Shown: positions 26,802-35,706, numbered from the stretch's first letter. The stretch: DNA of 64,000 nt from Amaricoccus solimangrovi (GCF_006385685.1 NZ_VFRP01000018.1:1-64000); one strand, 5' to 3'. Translations and numbers: made by a program. Notes: a model not told the origin generated them from the letters alone.

Positions 26802-27368
26802 ATGCGCTCCTTCGAACCGCCCCCCTCCGCCTCGCTGCGCCACATGCTCCGCGCCGGCACGCGCGCGCCGCACGACGCGCTCGACCGGGCGGTGGGCGCG
26901 ATCGCGGACGAGGCATCCTACCGCCGCTATCTCCGCGGGCTCTACGCCTTCCGCGCCCCGGTCGAGGCGGCGCTGGAGCGGGCGGCGGTCCCGGAAGGGC
27001 TCGCGGACTGGCGCCTCGTCCCGCTCGCGCCCCGGCTCCGCGCCGATCTCGACGACCTCGGCGAGCCGGCGCCCCGGCCCGATGACTGCCCGGAAACCCC
27101 CGGCCCCTCGGCCGCGGCCGGGATGCTCTACGTTCTCGAAGGCGCGGCGATCGGGGCGAACCTGCTGCGCGTCCGCGCCGCGCGGCTCGGCTTCGACGCG
27201 GGCCGCGGCGCGCGCCATCTCGCGCGGCCGGAGGAGGCGGGGCGCTGGGGCGCCTTCGTCGCCCGGCTCGACGCCGCGGCCGGGATCGATCCGGAGGCGG
27301 CGCTGGCCGGCGCGCAAGCCGCCTTCGCCGGCGCCGCCCGCGCCTTCGCCGGGGCGGGCGCGCGATGA
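26802..27368 (+). CDS. bphO: Heme oxygenase (biliverdin-producing), bphO-like
   Basis: A 188-residue heme oxygenase. The N-terminus has LRHMLRAGTRAPHDALDRAV, matching the family LRxxTxxxHxxLE motif with the proximal His. GMLYVLEGAAIGANLLRVRA matches the conserved GxxYVLEGSxLGG helix over the distal side of the heme. It opens heme to biliverdin, CO and iron. I use ATG 26802; ATG 26760 or 26700 are in frame upstream. Its stop overlaps the bacteriophytochrome start (ATGA), so it probably supplies that protein's chromophore. Confidence 0.88.
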   Translation: MRSFEPPPSASLRHMLRAGTRAPHDALDRAVGAIADEASYRRYLRGLYAFRAPVEAALERAAVPEGLADWRLVPLAPRLRADLDDLGEPAPRPDDCPETPGPSAAAGMLYVLEGAAIGANLLRVRAARLGFDAGRGARHLARPEEAGRWGAFVARLDAAAGIDPEAALAGAQAAFAGAARAFAGAGAR

Positions 27369-29890
27369 GCCGGCGCGTCGATCTCACCGATTGCGACCGG
27401 GAGCCGATCCACATCCCCGGCAGCATCCAGCCGCATGGCTGCCTGATCGCCGTCGACGCGCAGGCGCGCACGATCCTGCGCCATTCGGCGAACGCGCCCG
27501 CGATGCTCGGCGTGCCCGGGGAGATGAACGGCGCCTATCTCGGCGACGCGCTCGGCGAGGAGGCGGCGCATTCGGTGCGCAACGCGCTCGCGCGCACGCG
27601 CGAGGGCGGCCGGCCGGCGCTGCTCTTCGGCGTGACGGTGGGCGGGCGGAGCTTCGACGTCGCCGCGCACCGGATGAAGGGCACGGCGATCGTCGAGTTC
27701 GAGCCTTCGGGCGGGGACACCGCCGAGCCGCTGGAACTCGCCCGCGCGATGATCGAGCGCGTCGGCGCCACCCGGACCGTCGACCGGCTGGTCCGCGAGA
27801 CCGCGCGGCTCATCCGCGCGATGCTGAACTACGACCGGGTGATGGTCTACCAGTTCACCCACGACGGCGCCGGCAAGGTGGTGAGCGAGGCGCGGCGGCC
27901 CGGTCTCGAGAGCTTCCTCGGCCAGTATTTCCCCGCCGCCGACATCCCCCGGCAGGCGCGCGCGCTCTATCTGCGCAACACGATCCGGATCATCTCCGAC
28001 GCCTCCTTCGAGCCGGTCCCGATCCTGCCCGATCTCGACGCCTCGGGCGAGCCGCTCGACCTCTCGCTCGCGCATCTCAGGAGCGTCTCGCCGGTCCATT
28101 GCGAATACCTGCGCAACATGGGGGTGGCGGCCTCGATGTCGATCTCGATCCGGATCGACGGCGCGCTCTGGGGGCTCGTCGCCTGCCATCACTACGCGCC
28201 CCGCGTCCTCGGCATGGCGGAGCGGGTCAGCGCGGAACTCTTCGGCGATTTCCTGTCGATGCAGCTGAACGCGCTGCGCCACCGCCAGGCGCTCGAATCC
28301 GGGCGCGAGGCGCGGGCGCGGCTCGACCGCGTGCTGGCGAAGGCGAGCGGCTTCGACGAGGTGGCCGAGGTGCTGCGCGGGCAGCTCGACGACCTCGCGG
28401 GGCTCATTCGCTGCGACGGCGCCGGGATCTGGATCGGCGGGCGCTGGAAGGCCGTCGGCGCCGCCCCGCCGGAGCGGGAGGTCCCCGCCCTCGTCGCCTT
28501 CGCGGCGACGGTGGTGGACGGGGGGATCTGGGCCACGCACGCGCTCTCGCAGGCGCTGCCCGGCGCGGCGCGCGCGCTCGACCGGACGGCGGGGATGCTC
28601 GTCATTCCGCTGTCGAGCCGGCCCGGCGACTATCTCTTCTTCTTCCGCGACGAGGTGGCGCGCACGCTCGACTGGGCGGGCAATCCGGAGAAGGTCTACG
28701 AATCCGGGCCGCTCGGCGACCGGCTGACCCCGCGCAAGAGCTTCGCGATCTGGAAGGAGACGGTGCGCGGCCAGTCCGAGCCCTGGAGCGAGGAGGAGCG
28801 GCATTTCGCCGAGGCGGTGCGGATCGCGCTGACCGAGATCCTGCTGCGCCAGAGCGAGCTTCTCGCCGACGAGCGCGAGAAGGCCGCCGTCCGCCAGCGG
28901 GTGCTGAACGACGAGCTGAACCACCGGGTGAAGAACATCCTCGCCGCGGTCAAGTCGATCGTCGCCTCCGAACAGGACGGCGGCGCGGAACTGCGCGGCT
29001 ATGTCGAGGCGCTGCGGGCGCGGATCCAGGCGCTCGCCTTCGCCCATGACCAGGTGATCCGGGGCGACGGCGGCGGCGAGCCGGCGGAGCTCTTCGCCGC
29101 CGAGCTCTCGCCCTATCGCGCCGCGGCGACGGTGGTGGAGATCGGCGGGCCGCCGGTCTGGCTCGAGGCGCGGGCCTATTCGGTGCTGGCGCTCGTCATT
29201 CACGAGCTGACGACGAACGCGGCGAAATATGGCGCGCTCTCGCGGCCGGGCGGGCGGCTCGACGTGAGCTGGGAGCTGAACGACGACGGCTCCTGCGCCT
29301 TCCACTGGCGCGAATCCGGCGGGCCCGTCGTGGTGCCGCCCGCCCGCCAGGGCTTCGGCACCACGCTGATCGACCGGAGCATTCCCTACGATCTCGGCGG
29401 CGAGAGCGAGGTGGACTATCATCCCCAAGGGATCGTCGGGCGGTTCTGCGTGCCCTCCCGCTTCGTCGGCGCCCCCCGGCGCGGCCGCCGCGCGAAGCCG
29501 GAACGCTCCGGGAGCGGCGCGGGCGATCTGACCGGCAAGGTGGCGCTGATCGTCGAGGACCAGCTCCTGATCGCGATGGATCTCGAGGCGATCCTCGAGG
29601 AGGCGGGGATGGAGGTCATGGGCTTCGCACGCTCCACCGCCGAGGCGTTCCGGATGCTCGAGGCGCGCAGCCCCGACGTCGCCGTGCTCGACGTCAATCT
29701 CGGCGGCGAGACCTCGCTCGCGGTGGCCGAACTCCTGCGCGCGCGCGGCGTGCCCTTCGCCTTCGCCACCGGCTACAGCGATCTCGCGACGATCCCCGGC
29801 GGCGAGGAGGGCGGCGAGGTGGTGCCCAAGCCCTACCAGCCCGCGCAGATCCTCGCCGTGCTGCGCCGGCTGCTCGCTCCCTCGGCTTGA
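27365..29890 (+). CDS. bphP: Bacteriophytochrome hybrid kinase (PAS-GAF-PHY-HWE kinase-receiver)
   Basis: An 841-residue photoreceptor. Cys10 in DLTDCDREPIHIPGSIQPHG is the biliverdin-attachment site. The GAF domain keeps YFPAADIPRQAR (Asp-Ile-Pro) and SPVHCEYLRNMGVAASMSI (His). The PHY tongue has PRKSF at about 456-460. The kinase is HWE type: LNDELNHRVKNILAAVKS with His at about 520, and ELTTNAAKYGALSRPGGRL for ATP binding. A C-terminal receiver (about 724-841) has the phospho-acceptor Asp near 776 in VAVLDVNLGG and Lys in VVPKPYQP. All key residues are present. It is coupled to bphO. It probably phosphorylates its own receiver or a separate regulator in response to red/far-red light; no output gene is adjacent. 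Confidence 0.95.
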   Translation: MSRRVDLTDCDREPIHIPGSIQPHGCLIAVDAQARTILRHSANAPAMLGVPGEMNGAYLGDALGEEAAHSVRNALARTREGGRPALLFGVTVGGRSFDVAAHRMKGTAIVEFEPSGGDTAEPLELARAMIERVGATRTVDRLVRETARLIRAMLNYDRVMVYQFTHDGAGKVVSEARRPGLESFLGQYFPAADIPRQARALYLRNTIRIISDASFEPVPILPDLDASGEPLDLSLAHLRSVSPVHCEYLRNMGVAASMSISIRIDGALWGLVACHHYAPRVLGMAERVSAELFGDFLSMQLNALRHRQALESGREARARLDRVLAKASGFDEVAEVLRGQLDDLAGLIRCDGAGIWIGGRWKAVGAAPPEREVPALVAFAATVVDGGIWATHALSQALPGAARALDRTAGMLVIPLSSRPGDYLFFFRDEVARTLDWAGNPEKVYESGPLGDRLTPRKSFAIWKETVRGQSEPWSEEERHFAEAVRIALTEILLRQSELLADEREKAAVRQRVLNDELNHRVKNILAAVKSIVASEQDGGAELRGYVEALRARIQALAFAHDQVIRGDGGGEPAELFAAELSPYRAAATVVEIGGPPVWLEARAYSVLALVIHELTTNAAKYGALSRPGGRLDVSWELNDDGSCAFHWRESGGPVVVPPARQGFGTTLIDRSIPYDLGGESEVDYHPQGIVGRFCVPSRFVGAPRRGRRAKPERSGSGAGDLTGKVALIVEDQLLIAMDLEAILEEAGMEVMGFARSTAEAFRMLEARSPDVAVLDVNLGGETSLAVAELLRARGVPFAFATGYSDLATIPGGEEGGEVVPKPYQPAQILAVLRRLLAPSA

Positions 29891-29926
29891 CCGGACCGGC
29901 GGCGGCGTCTAGCACGGGGCTCGGCC

Positions 29927-30002
29927 GGGCCTGTAGCTCAACGGTCAGAGCAGAGCGCTCATAACGCTTTGGTTGGGGGTTCAAATCCCTCCGGGCCTAC
30001 CA
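29927..30002 (+). tRNA. tRNA with anticodon CAT, probably tRNA-Ile2
   Basis: A 76-base tRNA ending in encoded CCA. Acceptor GGGCCTG pairs with CGGGCCT (two G-U pairs), D-arm GCTC/GAGC, anticodon stem GAGCG/CGCTT with loop CTCATAA (anticodon CAT at 29961-29963), T-arm GGGGG/CCCTC with TTCAAAT. The pairs C4-G69 and C5-G68 are those recognised by the lysidine synthetase TilS in E. coli tRNA-Ile2, so the Ile2 reading is more likely than elongator Met. It is followed after 251 bases by the recombinase module, a common layout for integration sites. Confidence 0.9.
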
Positions 30003-30253
30003 CGCAGTCTCCTGAATCCGAGAGCTCTCCGGCGTCTCCGTTGAAGTGCCGTGTTATCAGTGGCTTGGGGCGGGTACGGCCCCTTGTTCGCCGCGACTCC
30101 GCCGGGCTGAGCGCGACATTCTCCCGGTTCCGCCGCGACCGCCCGTCCGTGCTCCGCTGGCCACCAAACCAAATGCCGGGAGCGGCCAGGGGAAGCAGCG
30201 TCGCAACCGGGACCGGCCCGGGAGGAAAATTCTGCCAAAGCGACGTGAGGAAC

Positions 30254-31960
30254 TCAGCCGATCAGAGTTCGCTGATCCGCCCAGCGGAGGGGAAGGTCGA
30301 TGCGTTTCAGGCGCTCGGCGGTCAGCGCGGTGGGCTGGGTCCCATCGAGAATGCGCGCGACGAGATCGGGCGCGAGAAACGCGAGCTGGAGCGAGCGCGA
30401 GACATCGCCGGTGTCGACACCCTCGCGCCGGGCGATGTCGCTGACGGTGAGGCCCCGAGCCGCGTCGAGATAGTCCGCCGCGCGACGGCGCGCCTCGACC
30501 AGCGTCCGCAGCAGCACAGGATCGGGCCCTGGGACCGGCGCGGCGGCGCCGCCGAGGATGATGCGGAGCTCCGGCCCGCGCCGCCGCGGCCGCGGCGGCG
30601 CGGCGACGGTGAAGCCGGGCAGGTCGAGGTCGGCCAGATCGGCGATCGGCCGATGCGCGGCCCCGGCGAGCCGCCCGAAGCCGACCTCGGCGCGCAACGC
30701 GCTCTCGGTCAGCGCGACGCGCGAGACCAGCAGCCGGGGCAGGTCGCGGTCGCCGCCCGGGCCGGGCGCGTCGAGCCGCTCGGCCAGTTCCAGGATGCGC
30801 CGGATCGTGGTCGCCGACGGGTCCGCGCGCGTCGTGCCGGTGTCGAGCAGACGCGCCTGCAGCGCCGGTTCCCGCGGCCGGGCGGCGATGGCCCGGGACA
30901 CCGCCGCTTCGAGTTCGGGCGCCGGGACGCGCCAGCCCCGCGCGCCGTGGGCGACGCCGTTCTCGATCAGGGCCTCGCTGACGTAGTAGCGGTAGCGCCG
31001 GCCCTTTTTGCTGGCATGGCTCGGACGCATCCTGTTGCCATCCGGATCGACCAGACGCCCGGCGAGCGGGCTCGGATCCCGGGCCGATGGCCGCGCGGAT
31101 CGCGCCCGGCGGCGGGCGGCGAGGAGCCGCCGCGCGGCACCCCACAGCTCCGGGGCCACGATCGCGAGGCGCAGTCCCGGATGCGGTTGGTCGCGGTGCC
31201 GGATCCGGCCGATGAAGAGCGGGTTGGCGAGCATCGTGTAGAGCTTGCCGCGCGAGAAGACTGCGCCTCCGCTCACCCGTCCGTCGCGGTGCCGGCGGAG
31301 CGGCGTCCGGATGCCGGCGGCGTCGAGTTCGGCCCTGAGCGCGCTGACCGAGCCGAGCGCGAGGTAGCGCTCGAAGATCCGCCGGACGAGCGCCGCCTCC
31401 CCGGGCATCGGCACTAGGGTCCGGGCCTCGGCGCGGTAACCGATCGGGACGGTGCCGCCCATCCAGATGCCCCTGGCCTTGGAAGCCGCGATCTTGTCGG
31501 GGATACGCTCGGCGGTGACCTCGCGCTCGAACTGGGCGAAGCTCAGGAGCACGTTCAGCGTCAGCCGGCCCATCGAGGTCGTGGTGTTGAACGCCTGGGT
31601 GATCGAGACGAAGGAGACGCCGGCGGCGTCGAAGATCGCCACGATGCGGGCGAAGTCGGCGAGCGAGCGGGTGAGCCGGTCGACCTTGTAGACGACCACC
31701 GCGTCGATCTTGCCGGCCTCGATGTCGGCGAGCAGCCGGCGCAGGGCAGGGCGCTCCATCGAGCCACCGGAATAGCCGCCGTCGTCGTAGCGGCCGGCGA
31801 GCGCGCTCCAGCCCTCGTGCTTCTGGCTGAGCACATAGGCGGCGCAGGCCTCGCGCTGCGCGTCGAGCGAGTTGAAGTCCTGTTCGAGCCCCTCCTCGGT
31901 GGATTTGCGCGTATAGATGGCGCGGCGGATCGCCTTCCGTGCCGCGCGGCCGCCGCTCAC
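30254..31960 (-). CDS. Large serine recombinase
   Basis: A 568-residue large serine recombinase. The catalytic domain begins AIYTRKSTEEGLEQDFNSLD (nucleophile Ser in YTRKS) and continues with VVVYKVDRLTRSLADFARIV and LNVLLSFAQFEREVTAERIP. The recombinase domain follows (IFERYLALGSVSALRAELD), then a partly degenerate zinc-ribbon-like part around RMRPSHASKKGRRYRYYVSE without the usual Cys. The coding start is a GTG at 31960, overlapping the preceding stop as GTGA. It directs integration and excision of mobile elements at specific sites. It is coupled to the DUF2924 and DUF3489 genes, a module found repeatedly in alphaproteobacteria, and lies 3' of the tRNA. No att repeat was found. Confidence 0.88.
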   Translation of the reverse strand: MSGGRAARKAIRRAIYTRKSTEEGLEQDFNSLDAQREACAAYVLSQKHEGWSALAGRYDDGGYSGGSMERPALRRLLADIEAGKIDAVVVYKVDRLTRSLADFARIVAIFDAAGVSFVSITQAFNTTTSMGRLTLNVLLSFAQFEREVTAERIPDKIAASKARGIWMGGTVPIGYRAEARTLVPMPGEAALVRRIFERYLALGSVSALRAELDAAGIRTPLRRHRDGRVSGGAVFSRGKLYTMLANPLFIGRIRHRDQPHPGLRLAIVAPELWGAARRLLAARRRARSARPSARDPSPLAGRLVDPDGNRMRPSHASKKGRRYRYYVSEALIENGVAHGARGWRVPAPELEAAVSRAIAARPREPALQARLLDTGTTRADPSATTIRRILELAERLDAPGPGGDRDLPRLLVSRVALTESALRAEVGFGRLAGAAHRPIADLADLDLPGFTVAAPPRPRRRGPELRIILGGAAAPVPGPDPVLLRTLVEARRRAADYLDAARGLTVSDIARREGVDTGDVSRSLQLAFLAPDLVARILDGTQPTALTAERLKRIDLPLRWADQRTLIG

Positions 31961-32454
31961 GTCGCGGTCCCGTCGCGCAGGCCGAAGAAGGCCGGGCCAT
32001 CGCGGCGGCCGCCGGTGATCGCACGGGCGATGGCCGAGAGCGAGGCCCAGTCGCGGCCGGACCACCGGAAGCCGCTCTCGGTGACGACGACCTCGTGGCG
32101 CTGATCCTTCCAGACCCGGATCAGCCGGGCGCCGGGCATGAGCCGCCGCGCGTCTCTGGACTTGCCAACCGCCGCGTCCACCGGCTCGCCGCGCCGGAAG
32201 GCTGTTTCGAGGGCGGTCAGCCGCCGCTCGATCTGAGCCGGCAGGCCCCCCTCCAATTCGGCCTGCCATTTCCAGGCGATGCCGAGCATCAACAGCCGCC
32301 GCCGCGCGCCCTTGGGCGGCGGCGCGGCCCAGGCCTCCGCCCAGGCGGCGCGCAGATCGCCGATCGGCAATCCGGCGAGGCCGGCGATCCGCTGGTCCAG
32401 CATGTCCGGGGCCGGCGCGGATCGCGCGCCGCCGCCCGTCTCGACGCCTCGCAT
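31957..32454 (-). CDS. DUF2924 family protein
   Basis: A 165-residue protein of the DUF2924 family: DMLDQRIAGLAGLPIGDLRA, LMLGIAWKWQAELEGGLPAQ, and the conserved RLMPGARLIRVWKDQRHEVVV, ending with the Trp/Ser segment WSGRDWASLSAIARAITGGR. The middle resembles a small SH3-like fold. ATG 32454 overlaps the preceding stop (TGATG), and its own stop overlaps the recombinase GTG start. The family is found next to large serine recombinases in alphaproteobacterial mobile elements; the molecular role is unknown, perhaps a directionality or accessory factor. Confidence 0.85.
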   Translation of the reverse strand: MRGVETGGGARSAPAPDMLDQRIAGLAGLPIGDLRAAWAEAWAAPPPKGARRRLLMLGIAWKWQAELEGGLPAQIERRLTALETAFRRGEPVDAAVGKSRDARRLMPGARLIRVWKDQRHEVVVTESGFRWSGRDWASLSAIARAITGGRRDGPAFFGLRDGTAT

Positions 32455-32951
32455 CAGGCGGCCGGGGCCAGGCGATAGGCCCTTCGCCCGCCCATGTCGG
32501 CGAGCCGGACGTCGAAGCCGCGTTGGCGGAGCCGGACGAGGGCGGCGCGGGTGGTGCGCGGCAGCCACCCCAGGGTCGCCACCAGATCGTCGAGCGTGGC
32601 CCCGCCCGGTCGCGCGACGGCGTCGAGCAGAACGCCCAGCTTGCCGCCGGGGCGGGTCTTCGGCACCGGCGCATCCCCGGTCTCGTTCGGCCGGGCTTCC
32701 GGCGCCTCGACGCCGATCGCTGCGAGCCCGGCGGGTGCGATGAGGAGGGCATGGGTGCCGGGTTTCTGGCGCTTCCTCCCGCCGCTCATCCCGCTCTCGC
32801 GGATGAGCCCGCGCGACAGCAAGGCGCGGAGCGTCCGGTCGAGCGCCGCGCCTCTCAGCCGGACCGTTTCGGGGACGGGGAAGATGTTCAGGTCCGGCCG
32901 CACGGCCGCGGCGGTCAGCAGCGCGGCCTGGGCGTCAGAGAGCTTGGGCAT
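32454..32951 (-). CDS. DUF3489 family protein
   Basis: A 165-residue protein of the DUF3489 type: MPKLSDAQAALLTAAAVRPD at the N-terminus, KTRPGGKLGVLLDAVARPGG and ATLDDLVATLGWLPRTTRAA, a winged-helix-like segment, ending with RRAYRLAPAA. ATG 32951 is used; the frame extends further upstream without typical sequence. It is the first of the coupled genes DUF3489-DUF2924-recombinase. The fold suggests DNA binding, so it may regulate the module, but the role is not known. Confidence 0.8.
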   Translation of the reverse strand: MPKLSDAQAALLTAAAVRPDLNIFPVPETVRLRGAALDRTLRALLSRGLIRESGMSGGRKRQKPGTHALLIAPAGLAAIGVEAPEARPNETGDAPVPKTRPGGKLGVLLDAVARPGGATLDDLVATLGWLPRTTRAALVRLRQRGFDVRLADMGGRRAYRLAPAA

Positions 32952-33501
32952 GAGTTCGGTCCTCCGATCCGCGGCCGCGCGAAAATGCGCCGCCTGGTAC
33001 TGACCGAAGGCCCGGACGAGGTCTCGGGCGCCGCGCCGGCGGCGAAGCCGTGTCGCCGGGTAGGGACACTGACGCTCCCTGGCCGCCGGAAGTCCAGAGG
33101 AAAGATCGAGGGCTTGGGGCAGCGCAGGTGGCTCATCCACTTGCTTAGTGTGTGATCATCCGGCGATCCCGAATCAATGAAGCCTTTGGTTCGTCATCTT
33201 TACACGCTTTGACGACGCCGCGGCTCTGCCAAGCGTGTGTCGTTTGCAGTTTCTGGTAGTACCTCTAAGGTTTCCCGCATTTGTTGCGCGCCATAGGGCC
33301 AGTCTTGAGGATCTTCCGCCAAGATCGCCCACAAAATATCCGAGGTGGCTCCAAGAGAGTCCACAACCGCGCGCCCCAAGTCGCCGAAGCTGGGTATCTT
33401 CGCAACGTGCTGCGAAACGCCTGCTCCACAAAAGAACACCACGTCACCCGAGTCCCGGGCTACCAATAGTTCATCGGGAATGTCCGGGTCGTCGGGGATG
33501 A

Positions 33502-34394
33502 GAGCGTGTCTGAGAAGGGGGCTTCCCCAGGCTGAATCCGCGTGATTCATGGGGCGTCGGATTCCCGAAGCCAGAGCCGACATCCATGCCGAAACGCCGC
33601 CGATCACGCTACCCGAGTGACTTGACCGACAGCCAATGGGCGGTGGTCGCGCCGATGATCCCGGACGTCGCGCCGGGTGGTCGGGCCGCGCAAGGCCGAG
33701 AAGCGAGAGATCGTCGAGGCGATCCTCTATCTGCTCCGGGCGGGCTGCGCCTGGCGGCTGTTGCCGCGTGACTTCCCGCCCTGGCAGACGGTCTACCACT
33801 ACCTGCGCCGCTGGGAACGCGAAGGGATCTGGGCCGGCGTGCTCCACACCCTCGTCATGGCGGATCGCGAGCGCGCCGGCCGGAAGGCCTCGCCATCGGC
33901 GGCCATCGTCGACAGTCAGACGGTCCGGACGGCCGATCAAAAGGGGGATTCAAGGGATACGACGCCGGAAAGCGCGTCCATGGGCGCAAGCGGCACATCC
34001 TGACCGACACCGACGGCCGGCTGCTCGCCGTCGAGGTTCATGGCGCCGACGTCCAGGATCGCGACGGGGCGAAGGGCGTGCTGAAACGATCCCGGCGCCG
34101 GTTTCCTTTCGCCGAGCGCGTATTCGCGGACGGCGGCTATGCCGGCCAGCTGGTCTCCTGGGCGAAGGACAAGACCCACATCGTCCTCGAGATCCTCCGG
34201 CGCATGCCCTGGATGAAGGGCTTTGTCGTCATCCGTCGGCGCTGGGTTGTGGAGCGAACATTCGCCTGGATCATGAAATGTCGCCGCCTCGCGCGAGACT
34301 ACGAGCAACTGACGCGAACCTCTGATACCTTCTCACCATCGCTGTGATCGCGACCCTCGTCAGGCGGTGGAAATGAGCCTTCTCAGACACGCTC
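33502..34394 (+). mobile_element. IS5-family (IS427-like) insertion sequence
   Basis: An 893-bp element with 17-bp terminal inverted repeats beginning GAGCGTGTCTGAGAAGG (33502-33518, complement at 34378-34394), flanked by the 3-bp direct repeat TGA (33499-33501 and 34395-34397), which is the TNA target preference of the IS427 group. It carries one transposase in two overlapping frames. It interrupts the first codons of the SIR2-domain gene. The exact duplication and intact ends suggest a recent insertion. Confidence 0.9.
33586..34347 (+). pseudogene. IS5/IS427-group transposase with two frame changes
   Basis: A DDE transposase: MPKRRRSRYPSDLTDSQWAV at the N-terminus, AEKREIVEAILYLLRAGCAW, VDSQTVRTADQ (first Asp), GADVQDRDG, VFADGGYAGQ (second Asp) and VVERTFAWIMKCRRLARDYE (Glu). 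The reading changes frame twice. One base is extra near 33682-33685, and one is lacking at the A4G5 run 33939-33947. The second resembles the programmed slippery site used by this IS group; the first is probably a mutation that disables the protein. The two shifts compensate, so the end is in the starting frame. Confidence 0.8.
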
Positions 34395-34608
34395 TGAGGC
34401 GCATGGCGTTGATACCGCGCAGAGGGGCTGCGGGGCCACTCATCCCGAACTGATCCACGAACTGATCCGTAACTTGCATCGCGGAGATCGGACTGCGGGG
34501 CTGCGCATCAAGGAAATTCGCGCGGTTGCGAGGATCAGGACGGAGGTCGGCAGCGCGTCGGAGGTCAGGCCGCGACAAGCGTTCCCGGTTCGCCGATCCG
34601 GCGCCGCC

Positions 34609-35628
34609 TCACGCGCTCGTCCGGACCACGAGCCGACCCGGAAGCAGGACGCTGCCCCTTCCGGTTCCCCCGAGAATGCGCGCGAGGTGCTTGGCCATGT
34701 CGGTGATGGGCTGGCGAAAGGTGGTGAGGCCGTAGGCCGGCGCGCCGGCGAGCGGGATGTCGTCGAAACCGGTCACCGCGATCCGTTCCGGCACGCCCAG
34801 GCCGAGGCGGTAGCGCAGCGCGTCGATCGCGCCGAGCGCGATGATGTCGTTCTCGCAGACCAGCGCGTCCGGCGCGGCCTCGCCCTCCCGCCCCGCGAGC
34901 GTCCCGGCCACGCCGGCGAGCGCGGAACCGGCGTCGTATCCGGCGACGTGGATCACTCCGGGCGTCCGGCCGGTCCGCGCCCGCCAATGGCCGAGGAAGG
35001 CTGCCTTGCGCTCCAGCGTCGCGGACCGGCTGTCCGGCCCCGCGACGAACATCGGCCGCCGCCGCCCCGCCGCGAGCAGGTGGTCCGCGATCGCGCGCAT
35101 CGCCACCGCGTCGTCGCAGGCGATGCTGAGCGTGTTCGGCACCGCGCTCGTCCGGGCGAAGACGATGAGCTGCTTCACGCGCCGGGCCTCGAGCGCCGCG
35201 GCGAGCAGCCGGTCGTCGAACCGCGTGCCGATCACCACCGCCGCGTCGACCCGGCGCTGGCTCGCCGAGAGAAGCGCCCCGGCCGCGTCCGCGCCCAGCA
35301 TGTTGACGAGCAACACGCCCATCCCCTCGCGGCTGAGCACCCGGGTCAGCCGTTCGAGCATCACGAGCTTGTGCGGATTCTCGAAATCGTCGAGCACCAG
35401 CGCCACGAGGTTCGACCGGTCCGAGGCGAGAGAGGCGGCGAGCAGGTCGGGGACGTAGCCGAGCTTCTCCGCCGCCGCCATCACCTTGCGCCGGCTCTTC
35501 TGCGAGATCGAGGCGTCCTTCTTGAAGGCGCGCGCCACCGTCCAGCGCGATACGCCGGCGAGCGCCGCGACGTCATCCGCCGTGGCGGGGGAGAACGCCG
35601 CCGGTGCTGGGGGATCCTGATCTTCCAT
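34609..35628 (-). CDS. LacI family transcriptional regulator
   Basis: A 339-residue LacI protein. The helix-turn-helix is TADDVAALAGVSRWTVARAF, with the hinge LGYVPDLLAASLASDRSNL. The C-terminal periplasmic-binding-like domain has LVLDDFENPHKLVMLERLT, PDALVCENDIIALGAIDAL and IAVTGFDDIPLAGAPAYGLT. ATG 35628 follows AGGATGG. It reads away from the sugar-type genes at 35765-38633. The two palindromes TGCTCGCGCGAGCA between them are typical LacI operators, so it probably represses both itself and that operon until its sugar or polyol ligand binds. Confidence 0.92.
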   Translation of the reverse strand: MEDQDPPAPAAFSPATADDVAALAGVSRWTVARAFKKDASISQKSRRKVMAAAEKLGYVPDLLAASLASDRSNLVALVLDDFENPHKLVMLERLTRVLSREGMGVLLVNMLGADAAGALLSASQRRVDAAVVIGTRFDDRLLAAALEARRVKQLIVFARTSAVPNTLSIACDDAVAMRAIADHLLAAGRRRPMFVAGPDSRSATLERKAAFLGHWRARTGRTPGVIHVAGYDAGSALAGVAGTLAGREGEAAPDALVCENDIIALGAIDALRYRLGLGVPERIAVTGFDDIPLAGAPAYGLTTFRQPITDMAKHLARILGGTGRGSVLLPGRLVVRTSA

Positions 35629-35669
35629 GGTGCCATCCTAAAGGGGCGGAGGTGGGGTGAAAAGCAAAA

Positions 35670-35683
35670 TGCTCGCGCGAGCA
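35670..35683. promoter_or_regulatory. LacI operator 1
   Basis: TGCTCGCGCGAGCA, a perfect 14-bp palindrome with the CpG centre usual for LacI-family operators, upstream of both divergent genes. Its twin is centred 23 bp away. Confidence 0.85.
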
Positions 35684-35692
35684 ATTAATCAT

Positions 35693-35706
35693 TGCTCGCG
35701 CGAGCA
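35693..35706. promoter_or_regulatory. LacI operator 2
   Basis: Identical palindrome TGCTCGCGCGAGCA, 58 bases before the dehydrogenase start. The two sites are separated by AATTAATCA-type A/T-rich DNA, a likely promoter core. Confidence 0.85.

Larger units (their letters stand above)
33200..34443 (-). pseudogene. SIR2-domain gene, split by an insertion sequence and truncated
   Basis: On the minus strand, reading from 33500 to 33200 gives IPDDPDIPDELLVARDSGDV then VFFCGAGVSQHVAKIPSFGD, the N-terminus of a SIR2-type NAD-binding domain (GAGVS motif), and stops at 33200 after about 100 residues. Removing the element at 33502-34394 with one copy of the TGA duplication joins this in frame to MRL at 34404 (or MSGPAAPLRGINAMRL from 34443). 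SIR2-domain proteins are often antiphage NADases of 300 or more residues, so the 3' part is also missing, probably lost when the recombinase module arrived. It is a dead gene. Confidence 0.75.
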
